Source of the DNA: UBA7662 sp036787895 | GTDB lineage: Bacteria > Bacteroidota > Bacteroidia > UBA7662 | Length of the DNA: 64,000 nt | NCBI GenBank assembly: GCA_036787895.1 | Contig: DAIQOK010000001.1 | Span: 124,001 to 188,000 of the forward strand | Direction: 5' to 3' | In this document: positions 18,395 to 27,691 of the stretch, in pieces | Layout of the letters: every line of letters begins with the position of its first letter | Numbering within the stretch: position 1 is the stretch's first letter | Notes under the pieces: generated by a model | The model's input: the letters and a program-made list of their open reading frames with translations, nothing else | Database searches by the model: none | What the model was told of the DNA's origin: nothing | Program-made: the position numbers and the translations under genes

Positions 18395-19774
18395 GTGACC
18401 TTAATCAAATCTATCTCAGGCATACGGGGTACCATTGGTGGTATTCCCGGCGATGCGCTCACCCCCCTCGATGTCGTAAAATTTGCAGCTGCCTTTGGTA
18501 GCTGGGTAATAGAAACCACTGGCAACAAAACCATGGTTATTGGCCGCGATGCCCGTTTATCGGGCGACATGGTAAATAAATTGGTTGTCGCCACCTTACA
18601 AGGCTTAGGCATGAGGGTAATAGATGCCGGCTTATCTACTACACCAACTGTAGAAATGCTCGTACCTGCCGAAAAGGCAGGGGGTGGTATTATACTCACG
18701 GCATCTCACAATCCTAAACAATGGAATGCACTTAAACTATTGAATGCAAAAGGCGAGTTCATCAGTGGTGATGAGGGTGCTGAAATACTCCGCAGGGCTG
18801 ATGCTGAAAGTTTTTCTTTTGCAGAAGTAGATGATTTGGGCGCCTATGAAACGCGTCCCAATGCCATACATGAGCATATACAAGCCATTTTAGCCCTACC
18901 ATTGGTAGATGTGGCGGCGATCAGGCAGCGAGGTTTTAAAATAGCTGTCGATGCCGTGAATTCTACCGGTGGCATAGCCGTACCGATGTTATTGGAGGCA
19001 TTAGGTGTACAAACCGTCTACAAACTCTATTGCGATCCTACCGGGCATTTCCCGCACAATCCGGAGCCCTTACCCGAACATCTGATTGATATTTCAGCCC
19101 TGGTGAAAGAAAAGGGGGCAGATTTAGGCATAGTCGTAGACCCGGATGTTGATCGCCTGGCTATTGTAAATGAAGACGGTAGTATGTTCGGCGAGGAGTA
19201 TACCCTGGTGGCTGTAGGTGACTATGTATTGCAGCATACCCCCGGTAATACAGTGTCAAATTTATCTTCAACCAGAGCTTTACTTGACGTTACTGAAAAT
19301 TATGGTAAACAGTATTTTGCATCCGCAGTTGGAGAAGTGAATGTGGTGGTAAAAATGAAAGAAGTAGGAGCTGTAATTGGTGGAGAAGGCAATGGAGGTA
19401 TCATTTATCCTGCCCTTCATTATGGCAGAGATGCCCTGGTTGGCATTGCCCTATTACTGACTCATTTGGCAAAAACAGGCAAATCGGCCAGTGCCTTACG
19501 GGCCAGTTATCCGAACTATGTTATCAGTAAAAACAAAATCGAACTTACCCCGGACATTGATGTCGATGGCATTTTGCTCAAGATGAAAGCAAAATATGCC
19601 AATCAAAAAATCAATGATTCCGATGGTGTACGTATAGATTTTCCGGGTGAGTGGGTGCATTTTCGCAAGTCGAATACTGAGCCCATTATTCGTATTTATG
19701 CAGAAAGCAAAAGCGCTGAAAATGCAGATGCCCTAGCTCAAAAAATGATAGCTGATATTAAATCCTTGCGCTGA
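18395..19774 (+). CDS. glmM: phosphoglucosamine mutase
   Basis: Interconverts glucosamine 6-phosphate and glucosamine 1-phosphate on the way to UDP-GlcNAc. The active-site phosphoserine is S104 in TASHNPKQWNALK. The metal loop DPDVDR lies near 250, the sugar loop GEGNGG follows, and the phosphate loop is SNTEPIIRIY near the C-terminus. I use the GTG at 18395 because the protein then opens MTLIKSISGIRGTIGG as in relatives. Its TGA overlaps the next start by one base (TGATG). Confidence 0.93.
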   Translation: MTLIKSISGIRGTIGGIPGDALTPLDVVKFAAAFGSWVIETTGNKTMVIGRDARLSGDMVNKLVVATLQGLGMRVIDAGLSTTPTVEMLVPAEKAGGGIILTASHNPKQWNALKLLNAKGEFISGDEGAEILRRADAESFSFAEVDDLGAYETRPNAIHEHIQAILALPLVDVAAIRQRGFKIAVDAVNSTGGIAVPMLLEALGVQTVYKLYCDPTGHFPHNPEPLPEHLIDISALVKEKGADLGIVVDPDVDRLAIVNEDGSMFGEEYTLVAVGDYVLQHTPGNTVSNLSSTRALLDVTENYGKQYFASAVGEVNVVVKMKEVGAVIGGEGNGGIIYPALHYGRDALVGIALLLTHLAKTGKSASALRASYPNYVISKNKIELTPDIDVDGILLKMKAKYANQKINDSDGVRIDFPGEWVHFRKSNTEPIIRIYAESKSAENADALAQKMIADIKSLR

Positions 19775-20904
19775 TGAACCCAATTTATTTCGATAATGCG
19801 GCAACTACTCCCTTACATCCGGAAGTGGTTGAAGCCATGCTGCCCGTGATGCAAACCACCTTTGGCAATCCGTCATCGACCCATGCTTTAGGCAGAATTG
19901 CACGAACAGAAATTGAAAAAGCGAGAAGAAGTATTGCCAAATTATTGAATTGCACACCTGCTGAGCTGTTTTTTACCTCAGGGGGTACCGAGGCCGACAA
20001 TATGGCCATACGATGTAGTGTGCATGATTTGGGTGTAAAACACATCATTTCAACTAAAATTGAACATCATGCCGTAACCCATACGCTCGATGAGCTCGAA
20101 AAAGACGGACTCGCTCGAATCAGTTATGTGAAATTGCTTCCTAATGGCCATATCGACCTACATGAATTGGAAAGTTTGCTGCAATATGAGGGGCCAACTT
20201 TAGTCACCCTCATGCATGGCAACAACGAAATTGGTAATATGATAGATTTGCAGGAAGTGGGCAGTCTGTGCAGAAAGTATAATGCCTATTTTCATTCCGA
20301 TACGGTGCAAACCATGGGTTATTTTGCCATGGACCTGCAAAATACGCCTGTCGATTTTGTAAATGGAGCCGGTCATAAGTTTAATGGTCCAAAGGGAATA
20401 GGTTTCATTTATATCCGTGCCGGCGTAGGTATAAAGCCCTTGATTCACGGTGGAGCCCAAGAGAGAAATATGCGGGGTGGTACCGAGAATATCTATGGTA
20501 TCGTAGGTTTGGCCAAAGCACTCGAAATAGCTTACCGTGAGCTGGAGGTAAAAGAAAAGCACATTCGCGACATCAAAGCCTATTTCATAGCGCAGCTCAG
20601 AAAAGAAATTCCGGGCGTAGCCTTTAATGGTGATGCTGAGGGTAGGAGTTTGTATACCGTCCTAAATGTTTCCTTCCCCCCAACCGATAAGGCCGAAATG
20701 TTGTTATTTAACCTCGATATTGCTGGTATTTGTGCTTCGGGTGGCAGCGCCTGTTCATCAGGATCGAATGTAGGCTCTCATGTGCTTACTGGCATTGGTT
20801 CCAATCCCGATCGACCGGCGGTTCGCTTTTCTTTTGGCAAACAAAATACCAAAGCAGAAATCGATTTTACTATCAGCAAACTCAAAGAAATCCTTGGCTG
20901 TTAA
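19774..20904 (+). CDS. cysteine desulfurase, IscS/NifS family
   Basis: PLP enzyme that takes sulfur from cysteine for Fe-S cluster and thio-cofactor synthesis. The PLP lysine is about K202 in NGAGHKFNGPKG, and the sulfur-carrying cysteine is C327 in the mobile loop ASGGSACSSGS, the form found in class I NifS/IscS enzymes. The opening YFDNAATTPLHPEV is typical. No iscU or suf gene is next to it. It is coupled to glmM by a one-base overlap and directly abuts the convergent acyl-CoA reductase gene. Confidence 0.93.
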   Translation: MNPIYFDNAATTPLHPEVVEAMLPVMQTTFGNPSSTHALGRIARTEIEKARRSIAKLLNCTPAELFFTSGGTEADNMAIRCSVHDLGVKHIISTKIEHHAVTHTLDELEKDGLARISYVKLLPNGHIDLHELESLLQYEGPTLVTLMHGNNEIGNMIDLQEVGSLCRKYNAYFHSDTVQTMGYFAMDLQNTPVDFVNGAGHKFNGPKGIGFIYIRAGVGIKPLIHGGAQERNMRGGTENIYGIVGLAKALEIAYRELEVKEKHIRDIKAYFIAQLRKEIPGVAFNGDAEGRSLYTVLNVSFPPTDKAEMLLFNLDIAGICASGGSACSSGSNVGSHVLTGIGSNPDRPAVRFSFGKQNTKAEIDFTISKLKEILGC

Positions 20905-21909
20905 CTACAAGCCAACAAGGAAGTCGAGCGTATTCAGGCCATCAGCATAATCCCAAAGCTCAGGATGTTGGCTTTGACCGAAGGCGATGGTATTTATGCC
21001 GTGTATTGGGTGTCCAACCACACATTGCAACTGATCGTCGAGGCGTTGAATCCGGTTAACTAAGGCAGACTCCTGTTCGTAATATTCGTAAAAAACAACA
21101 CTGATAGGTGAGCCAAGTCCTTCCGCTTCACGTAAGATGAGGAGATGATTGGTGAGATGAGGGTCTCGGTTAACCAGAAGCAGCGCCAGGTTGTAATCGA
21201 GATTATTGGCATAGCGCGTATTTCCATTCATGCGTTCGCGAAAACCCTCGGATTGCTCAAATAGCTGGCTGAAATTATAAGCCTTCGGTACAAATAATTT
21301 GGACACCGACCTACAGCCCAAGCCATAATAACTGAAAATATCTTCTGCTAAAGCCGTTAATTCTTCAGCCGTTTCCCGGCCGGTGAGTATGGCCACAGAA
21401 TTCCTGTTTTTACGAATGATATGGGGAATGTGTTTGAAATAGTGTTCAAAGTACCGACTAGAATTATTGCTTCCTGTGGCAATGAGGGCATCAATTCCGT
21501 GCATGCGTTCGGTAAGCGTAATGCGCTGTTCAAGCTCAGGTGAAATGTTCAGCAGCAATTCAATGATTTGCTGCAAAAGCAAAGTGTCGTCGGAGGAAGG
21601 CTTAACAATGGCATGGTGACCACTCGCCAGTACAGCCAGTAAATCATGGAGACCAACCAAAGGTATATTTCCTGCCATGATGATGCCCACCTTTTTAGGG
21701 TTTTGGGTAGGAGGATAGGGTTTTAACCAAGTATTGAGCTTTTCTGGCTGGAGTAAATTAGTCCAGGCTTCCCAACAATTCTGGACTTCAAGTGGGGTAA
21801 ACCAAGGATTATTTTGGGCTACACGCGCTAAAAATGAGGGTGTTTCCGGCTGCTGTGGAAGTTTGTTCAGCTGTTGCCCTAAGGCACTAAAAATTGAAAT
21901 AGAATCCAA
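20905..21909 (-). CDS. LuxC-type acyl-CoA reductase
   Basis: Related to LuxC (PF05893), which reduces acyl-CoA or acyl esters to aldehydes with NADPH. C199 in YYGLGCRSVSKLFVP is the expected acyl-accepting cysteine, and AGNIPLVGLHDLLAVLASGH is the conserved N-terminal stretch. At 334 residues it is shorter than LuxC itself (about 480), as is usual for the Bacteroidota form. It is divergent from the dicluster ferredoxin gene, a pairing common in the phylum that may reflect a shared redox function (inference). Its stop codon abuts the cysteine desulfurase stop with no space between. Confidence 0.88.
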   Translation of the reverse strand: MDSISIFSALGQQLNKLPQQPETPSFLARVAQNNPWFTPLEVQNCWEAWTNLLQPEKLNTWLKPYPPTQNPKKVGIIMAGNIPLVGLHDLLAVLASGHHAIVKPSSDDTLLLQQIIELLLNISPELEQRITLTERMHGIDALIATGSNNSSRYFEHYFKHIPHIIRKNRNSVAILTGRETAEELTALAEDIFSYYGLGCRSVSKLFVPKAYNFSQLFEQSEGFRERMNGNTRYANNLDYNLALLLVNRDPHLTNHLLILREAEGLGSPISVVFYEYYEQESALVNRIQRLDDQLQCVVGHPIHGINTIAFGQSQHPELWDYADGLNTLDFLVGL

Positions 21910-21973
21910 ACCCTTTGTTTTATTAGTGGTTGTAAGCTTTGTGCATTAATTTCGCACCACAAAGAAAACGAAA

Positions 21974-21979
21974 GAGGAG
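21974..21979 (+). promoter_or_regulatory. strong Shine-Dalgarno of the ferredoxin gene
   Basis: GAGGAG, 6 bases before the ATG at 21986. Most genes in this window have little or no purine-rich site, as is general in Bacteroidota, so this one stands out and suggests high translation. Confidence 0.7.
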
Positions 21980-21985
21980 TAATCC

Positions 21986-22336
21986 ATGGCAATTATCATT
22001 ACCGACGAGTGTATCAACTGTGGCGCTTGTGAGCCTGAATGCCCGAATAACGCCATCTACGAAGGTGGTGTCGATTGGTCTTATGCCGATGGTACAGGTG
22101 TCAAAGGTAATTTCTTGACTTCTGCCGGCAAAAGCGTAGATGCTGATGAACGTCATGCGCCAGTTTCGGACGATATTTATTATATCGTGCCGGATAAATG
22201 TACTGAGTGCGTGGGTTTTCACGAAGAACCGCAGTGTGCTGCAGTTTGTCCTGTCGATTGCTGCGTGCCAGATCCTGATCATGTAGAAAGTGAAGACATA
22301 CTGCTCGCTCGAAAAGCAGCACTTCATCTCGAATAA
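21986..22336 (+). CDS. 4Fe-4S dicluster ferredoxin
   Basis: Small soluble electron carrier with two 4Fe-4S sites. The first cysteine set is C9, C12, C15, C19 (C-x2-C-x2-C-x3-CP) and the second C72, C75, C84, C88 (C-x2-C-x8-C-x3-CP), with two further cysteines at C92 and C93. The middle ~45 residues between the sites are an insert typical of the YfhL-like/Bacteroidota form. Preceded by the strongest ribosome-binding site in the window and followed by a hairpin terminator. Partner unknown; the divergent acyl-CoA reductase is a candidate. Confidence 0.95.
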   Translation: MAIIITDECINCGACEPECPNNAIYEGGVDWSYADGTGVKGNFLTSAGKSVDADERHAPVSDDIYYIVPDKCTECVGFHEEPQCAAVCPVDCCVPDPDHVESEDILLARKAALHLE

Positions 22337-22338
22337 GG

Positions 22339-22365
22339 AAAAGGCCACTGAATGTGGCTTTTTTT
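22339..22365 (+). terminator. Rho-independent terminator after ferredoxin
   Basis: Stem GCCAC / GTGGC (22344-22348 and 22354-22358) with loop TGAAT, extended by A-T pairs from the flanking A and T runs; seven Ts follow. It starts right after the ferredoxin stop codon. Confidence 0.8.
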
Positions 22366-22421
22366 ATACACATCTCTGCGGATTGGCCGTATTAATATCT
22401 TCACCACTTTGTCTCAAATAC

Positions 22422-22429
22422 TATATTTG
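22422..22429 (+). promoter_or_regulatory. candidate -7 promoter element for the ligase fusion gene
   Basis: TATATTTG, a full match to TAnnTTTG, lies just 5 bases before the ATG at 22435. If used, transcription would begin at or next to the start codon. A TTTG at 22408-22411 is too close (10 bases) to be the -33 box. Confidence 0.45.
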
Positions 22430-22434
22430 TTCTT

Positions 22435-25119
22435 ATGCGAATAGGCATTTTTTTCGGAGGAAATTCCCGGGAGCGGGAAGTGTCCTTTGCCGGTGGCAGA
22501 ACCGTTTATGACAATCTGAACAAAGCACTTTTTGAGGCTGTACCCATTTTTGTTGATAGTTTCGGCAATCTGGTTTTGCTCGATTGGGAATACCTTTACA
22601 AAGGCAGCATAAGGGATTTTTATCCACCGGTACAGTTTTTAAAACCAAGTCCGAATCAGTTTCAAGTTTATGCCGAACAACTGGCACCTGCCAATCGAGA
22701 AGAAGCCTTGGCGTATCTTGCTCCTCTAGGCAAAGTTTTGAGTTGGGAGGAGCTACCCCAGCATATCGATTTTGCCTTTTTGGCATTGCATGGTCGCAAT
22801 GGTGAAGATGGTCGTATTCAGGCCATATTGGAATGGGTAGGCTTGCCCTACAGTGGCTCGGGCATCGGGGCTTCTGCTTTTGGAATGGATAAAGCCTATC
22901 AAAAAAAGCTGATGCAAAAAGGTGGCTTTGCCGTGCCTGCTTTTGCTACCCTCAGCCGACAAGATTGGTTAAACCTGCCAGTAACAGGCCGACAAATACT
23001 ACGCGAAACTATCCAAAAACAAGTTGGCTTTCCGCTAGTCGTGAAAGCAGCTAACCAGGGGAGCTCTATTGGTATCAGTGTTTTACAGGATGCTAAGCCT
23101 GATTCTTTCGTAAACGCCATTGATAATGCATTTTTTATAGCAAGAATTTCGACAGCACAATGGACAGATAAATCGGAAGAAGAACGCATCCAGTATTGCC
23201 GTGAATTCAGCGATATCCGTTCAGGAATAGGCTTACCGGCAGTTGTTTCAGGAACTGATAAAATTATTCATCATCCAGAAGAGTTACTAAGTTACCTGAA
23301 TGAACAATTAGCAAATTCAACTCAGGAAATAGTTTTAGAAGCCGAGGATGGCGAACGGACTGTGCTATTTGAACAGTTTATTCAAGGCAGGGAATTTAGT
23401 TGTATCGTCATTCAACTGGAAGATGGCCGACCGGTTGCCTTACCACCTACAGCTATTATCAAAGGCAAAGAACTCTTTGATTACCGGTCGAAATATCTCC
23501 CTGGACTTTCTCGCAAGCTAACGCCTATCGATTTGCCGTCGGCAGATATTGAACGGATCAGGGAAGCTTGCACCACCTTATTCTCCACCTTTGAGTTTAA
23601 TGTTTATGCACGAATTGATGGCTTTTATACTCCAAATGGAGATATTTTACTGAATGACCCGAATACCACTTCCGGTATGATGCCTTCTTCTTTCTTTTTC
23701 CACCAGGCGGCTGAAATTGGTTTAAATCCGAGTCAGTTTTTGACGTATATCATTCGGACTTCTTTGCTGCAGCGATTCCGTCAGGGCATGGCATCTAAAC
23801 AACTGGCGACACTTTCCAGCCGATTAGATGAAAATCTGAAAAGTCTGCGTACCGCAGCCTCCAGTCGTAGGAGAATCGCAGTGATTATGGGTGGTTACTC
23901 TTCTGAGCGCCACATATCGGTAGAGAGTGGTCGGAATATTTATGAAAAACTGAGTGCCTCTGCCGAGTACGAGCCGGTAAGCGTGTTTTTAACCGGCAAC
24001 GCTTCTGAAATGCGCATGTATCACATACCCATTAATCTACACTTGAAAGACAATGCGGATGACATTAAAAATAAAATTGAACATTTCAACGTCCATCCTT
24101 TGATTCGTCAGATTCAGGAGCAATGTGAAGAGATTACCAATTTATTTGCCTTTAATGCCATCAGAGCGCCGGAATTGTGGGATTTTAAACGATTGGCAAT
24201 TGAAGTTCAGGAAGTATTTATTGCTTTGCATGGTCGACCAGGTGAAGATGGCACATTACAGCAAGAACTGATTAAGGTGGGCCTGCCTTACAATGGTTCA
24301 TCACCCGAAACCAGTGCCATAACCATTAACAAGTTTGAAACCAACGAAATCCTCCATCGTGCCGGCATTTTGGTCGCCCGGCATAAGCTGGTGCAGCAGT
24401 TGGATTATCCTGATTTGGATACTTTGGTAGAAGATATCAGCAACAGTTTTCGTTTCCCAATCATCGCCAAGCCGGTTGATGATGGCTGTTCATCCGCAGT
24501 CAAAAAGCTGCGCAATAAAGCTGAATTAAAAGCCTACGCCCAACAAATCTATCGGGAAACCGAAGATTTATTGGTAGATGCCGCCGTGATTTTGGCATTG
24601 AGGCCTAAAGAAGAGTTCCCTCAGAAATCAGCTTTTTTGGTAGAAGAATTCATTGAAAAGGGAGATGCCCGCTTCTTCCTGGAAGTAACCGGTGGTATGC
24701 TCACCCACCTTAATCCCGCCGGAGAGCGTGTTTACGAAATTTTTGAACCTTCCGAAAGTCTGGCAGAAGGAGAGGTACTGTCGTTGGAAGAAAAATTCCT
24801 CGCCGGAGAAGGACTGAATATTACCCCTGCACGGTATACCGACAATTTTCAGGATAACCAAACCGTTAGTGCTGTCGTCAGGCAAGAGCTTGAAAAGGTT
24901 GCACGTTTACTAAATGTTGAAGGTTATTGCCGCATCGATGCTTTTGTGAAGATTTGGGATATGCAGCGCATTGAAGTATACATCATCGAAATCAACTCCC
25001 TGCCGGGCATGACACCAGCCACCTGTATTTTTCACCAATGTGCCATCAATGGCTATAAACCATTTGATTTTATCGATAAGATCATGAATTATGGCCGTCA
25101 AAAAAATCTTGTAGCGTGA
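22435..25119 (+). CDS. tandem D-alanine-D-alanine ligase-like fusion (two ATP-grasp ligases)
   Basis: An 894-residue protein made of two complete Ddl-like copies (about 1-460 and 478-894); Ddl joins two D-alanines for peptidoglycan and is normally a ~310-370-residue homodimer. Copy 1 has GGNSREREVS (E12), H119 in LHGRNGEDG, MDK (D152), the GSSIG loop near 207-211, and R393/D395, but its metal site reads NDPN (407-410), with Asp for the usual Glu and SG for PG. Copy 2 has E491, H599, INK (N632 for the usual Asp), a changed loop DGCSSAVKK near 684, R833/D835 and the normal EINSLPGMT (E852, N854). It sits where ddl usually sits, before a PASTA gene. Ligase activity is inferred; which half works is unknown. 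Confidence 0.9.
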   Translation: MRIGIFFGGNSREREVSFAGGRTVYDNLNKALFEAVPIFVDSFGNLVLLDWEYLYKGSIRDFYPPVQFLKPSPNQFQVYAEQLAPANREEALAYLAPLGKVLSWEELPQHIDFAFLALHGRNGEDGRIQAILEWVGLPYSGSGIGASAFGMDKAYQKKLMQKGGFAVPAFATLSRQDWLNLPVTGRQILRETIQKQVGFPLVVKAANQGSSIGISVLQDAKPDSFVNAIDNAFFIARISTAQWTDKSEEERIQYCREFSDIRSGIGLPAVVSGTDKIIHHPEELLSYLNEQLANSTQEIVLEAEDGERTVLFEQFIQGREFSCIVIQLEDGRPVALPPTAIIKGKELFDYRSKYLPGLSRKLTPIDLPSADIERIREACTTLFSTFEFNVYARIDGFYTPNGDILLNDPNTTSGMMPSSFFFHQAAEIGLNPSQFLTYIIRTSLLQRFRQGMASKQLATLSSRLDENLKSLRTAASSRRRIAVIMGGYSSERHISVESGRNIYEKLSASAEYEPVSVFLTGNASEMRMYHIPINLHLKDNADDIKNKIEHFNVHPLIRQIQEQCEEITNLFAFNAIRAPELWDFKRLAIEVQEVFIALHGRPGEDGTLQQELIKVGLPYNGSSPETSAITINKFETNEILHRAGILVARHKLVQQLDYPDLDTLVEDISNSFRFPIIAKPVDDGCSSAVKKLRNKAELKAYAQQIYRETEDLLVDAAVILALRPKEEFPQKSAFLVEEFIEKGDARFFLEVTGGMLTHLNPAGERVYEIFEPSESLAEGEVLSLEEKFLAGEGLNITPARYTDNFQDNQTVSAVVRQELEKVARLLNVEGYCRIDAFVKIWDMQRIEVYIIEINSLPGMTPATCIFHQCAINGYKPFDFIDKIMNYGRQKNLVA

Positions 25120-25877
25120 GTTTTTTCCAGTTTATCTCCAGCAAGACTTTTCTTAAACACTTGTTGCTTGCCATAGTTTTGTTTTTTGCAGTGGCCACCG
25201 GCCTGATGCAGTATCTGAAGATTTTTACCCGCCATGGGCAAGAAATTGAAGTGCCAGATTTGGCAGACCTACATATAGATCAGATTGACCTTATTTTAAG
25301 TGAAAAAAGTTTACGCTATCAGGTTATAGATTCGACTTATCTGGCAGGGAAACAACCCCAACTGGTATATGACCAGGACCCGCGTCCCGGGAGCAAGGTA
25401 AAGGAGGGTAGAACCATTTATCTTTCAATTACCAGCTCAAATACGCCTAAGGTAAAATTACCCGATTTGGTTGATTTGTCGCTACGAAAAGCAACGATTG
25501 ATTTGAAGAATCTGGGGTTGTCGTTGGGTGAACTGATTATGAGGCCTGATATCGCCAACAATGTGGTCCTCGAAATGCAGCTAAATGGAAGTAAGGTTTT
25601 TCCGGGAAGAGAAATTCCCAAAGGAACGACCATCGATTTGGTTGTGGGCATTTATAATATCGACTCTCTGGTAGCCATACCTAATTTATCGGGATTGACG
25701 GTGGAAGAAGCTCGATTTTATTTAAGTGAATCTGCATTATACCTGGGAAGAATAAGTTATGAGGGTACAATAAGGGATAGTAGCAAGGCGTTGGTAGTCC
25801 GTCAGTTTCCTGAGGTAGATGATGAAGAACTGATAAACACCATGTCGTATATCGACATATGGGTAGCCCAGCCGTAA
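25116..25877 (+). CDS. PASTA-domain membrane protein
   Basis: Single-pass protein with a membrane helix at about 13-33 and three PASTA repeats outside (about 45-108, 110-178 and 180-253), each with the characteristic hydrophobic VPDL / LPDL / IPNL opening. PASTA domains bind peptidoglycan fragments; here there is no kinase or transpeptidase domain. The start is a GTG overlapping the ligase TGA (GTGA), so the two genes are coupled. A ddl-PASTA pair is recurrent in Bacteroidota. Confidence 0.9.
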   Translation: MSFFQFISSKTFLKHLLLAIVLFFAVATGLMQYLKIFTRHGQEIEVPDLADLHIDQIDLILSEKSLRYQVIDSTYLAGKQPQLVYDQDPRPGSKVKEGRTIYLSITSSNTPKVKLPDLVDLSLRKATIDLKNLGLSLGELIMRPDIANNVVLEMQLNGSKVFPGREIPKGTTIDLVVGIYNIDSLVAIPNLSGLTVEEARFYLSESALYLGRISYEGTIRDSSKALVVRQFPEVDDEELINTMSYIDIWVAQP

Positions 25878-27679
25878 TGATGGAGTTGAGACGAATTTTT
25901 TGGATCTGTTTGATCCTGCTTGGTGGGGCAGTTAAAGCCCAGGAAATTGTATTGCCGCTTACAGAAAATGTTCGCTTAAAATCCATGCCTTCTCCTAGAA
26001 CTGCTAATTTGCTGGATACCTTAAATTTGCCTTTCATCGACGATTTTTCGAGCAGCGAGGTACATCCTAATCCGGCTTTATGGCTCGACCGAGACGTTTT
26101 TATCAATGGGGACATGGCCATTAATCCGCCAACCTTGGGTGTGGCAACTTTTGATGGTTTAAATGCACAGGGCAAGGCCTACGACAACAGTTCGCCTACA
26201 ACCTACGGTCAGGCTGATTTTCTAAGTTCCCATGCTATTGATCTGAGTGCCTATACACCGGCAGATTCCGTTTATATTAGTTTTTTCCTCCAACCTAAAG
26301 GCTGGGGTGATGCCCCGGAAACCCGGGATTCGATAGTACTTCAGTTTTTTAACAGTGCCGCACAATGGGTAAGCGTGTATAGTCGCGCTGGGGGGGCATT
26401 AGATACCTTTAGGCAAGTGCTGGTTGGCCTGAAAAGCCCGGACTGGTTTCATAGCGGCTTTCGTTTTCGGTTCATGAATTATGCTTCACTCACCGGTTTT
26501 GTGGATTTGTGGCACCTCGATTATGTCAGATTAGCTGCTGGACGTTCTTCGAATGACACTTTACTCGATGATGTCGCCTTTCGCAATAGACCGTCATCAC
26601 TACTGAATCGGTATCAAGAAATGCCTTATGACCAATATCTGGCAGATAGCAATCGGTATAGAGTAGCCACACACGGTGCCACTGCTTTTAACTTAAATCA
26701 GGATAAAAACACCGGTTTTAACTACCGTGCCCTCGAGCTTCATCAGCAGTCAACGGTCTTCAACAGTACGCCATTTAGCATAACTTTTACAGGACAATCA
26801 ACTTTTGCCTTTAATAGTCCGTTATTTTCGATACCCAATCTTCCTCAAGATTCTCTCACTTTGCAATTGAGTTATCATTTAAATGCCGTCCCCGACATAC
26901 TTCCGGCCAACGATACCGTAAAACGCATCCACCGTTTCTGGAATCACTATGCTTATGATGATGGGATAGCCGAAGCTTCTTACGGACTCAATGTCCTTGC
27001 TGGTCAGATTGCCTATAAATTCGCGCTTTCTAAGGCAGATTCATTGCGTGGTATGTTGATCTACTTTGTTCAGAACACAGAAAATGTAGCCAATGAGCTG
27101 TTTAACCTTAAAGTCTGGAAGTTTATTGGTGAAGGACAGCTGACTGGAAGTGAGCAAGTACTTTATGAGCAGACTTTATTGTCGCCTGAATATGCCGATA
27201 GCCTGGGGCAGTATTATTATTATCCTTTTGAAACAGCTGTTGCGGTGTCAGATACTTTTTATATCGGCTGGCAGCAGGGCACAAACAAAATTCTGAATTT
27301 GGGTCTTGACCGGAACAACAATGCCAATGCCTATATGCATGTGAATACCGATGGTCGCTGGCTACAGTCGAGCATTGCAGGCGCCTGGATGATGCGGCCA
27401 GTAGTGGGCAAAGCGATCAGTTGGCCAACTGCCATTCGCCCCATGCAGTCGTTGTCAAGCAAAATTTACCCTAATCCTACACATTCTCAGCTATTTGTTG
27501 AGGCTGAAACTGGCTTTAGTTACGCTGTTTACGATATGCAGGGGCGATTACGGTCATCAGGAAGCAGTGAAAATCGTTTAGAAGTAGAAACGGCCTTATG
27601 GCCCGCAGGCTTGTATTTTATACGTTTGCAAGATAATGCCAATCGCGTGGCACATCATAAATTCATCGTTCAACACTGA
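25877..27679 (+). CDS. secreted protein with T9SS type A sorting domain
   Basis: About 600 residues: a signal peptide (ELRRIFWICLILLGGAVKAQ), a long beta-rich body without a domain I can name, and a C-terminal ~75-residue type A sorting domain (KIYPNPTHSQLFVEA, YDMQGRL, LPAGLYFIRL-like end WPAGLYFIRLQ) that directs export by the type IX system. I start at ATG 25877, which overlaps the PASTA stop by one base (TAATG); the ATG at 25859 would add six residues ahead of the signal peptide. It may be surface-anchored or released; function unknown. Confidence 0.88.
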   Translation: MMELRRIFWICLILLGGAVKAQEIVLPLTENVRLKSMPSPRTANLLDTLNLPFIDDFSSSEVHPNPALWLDRDVFINGDMAINPPTLGVATFDGLNAQGKAYDNSSPTTYGQADFLSSHAIDLSAYTPADSVYISFFLQPKGWGDAPETRDSIVLQFFNSAAQWVSVYSRAGGALDTFRQVLVGLKSPDWFHSGFRFRFMNYASLTGFVDLWHLDYVRLAAGRSSNDTLLDDVAFRNRPSSLLNRYQEMPYDQYLADSNRYRVATHGATAFNLNQDKNTGFNYRALELHQQSTVFNSTPFSITFTGQSTFAFNSPLFSIPNLPQDSLTLQLSYHLNAVPDILPANDTVKRIHRFWNHYAYDDGIAEASYGLNVLAGQIAYKFALSKADSLRGMLIYFVQNTENVANELFNLKVWKFIGEGQLTGSEQVLYEQTLLSPEYADSLGQYYYYPFETAVAVSDTFYIGWQQGTNKILNLGLDRNNNANAYMHVNTDGRWLQSSIAGAWMMRPVVGKAISWPTAIRPMQSLSSKIYPNPTHSQLFVEAETGFSYAVYDMQGRLRSSGSSENRLEVETALWPAGLYFIRLQDNANRVAHHKFIVQH

Positions 27680-27691
27680 ACCGGAAAGCCG

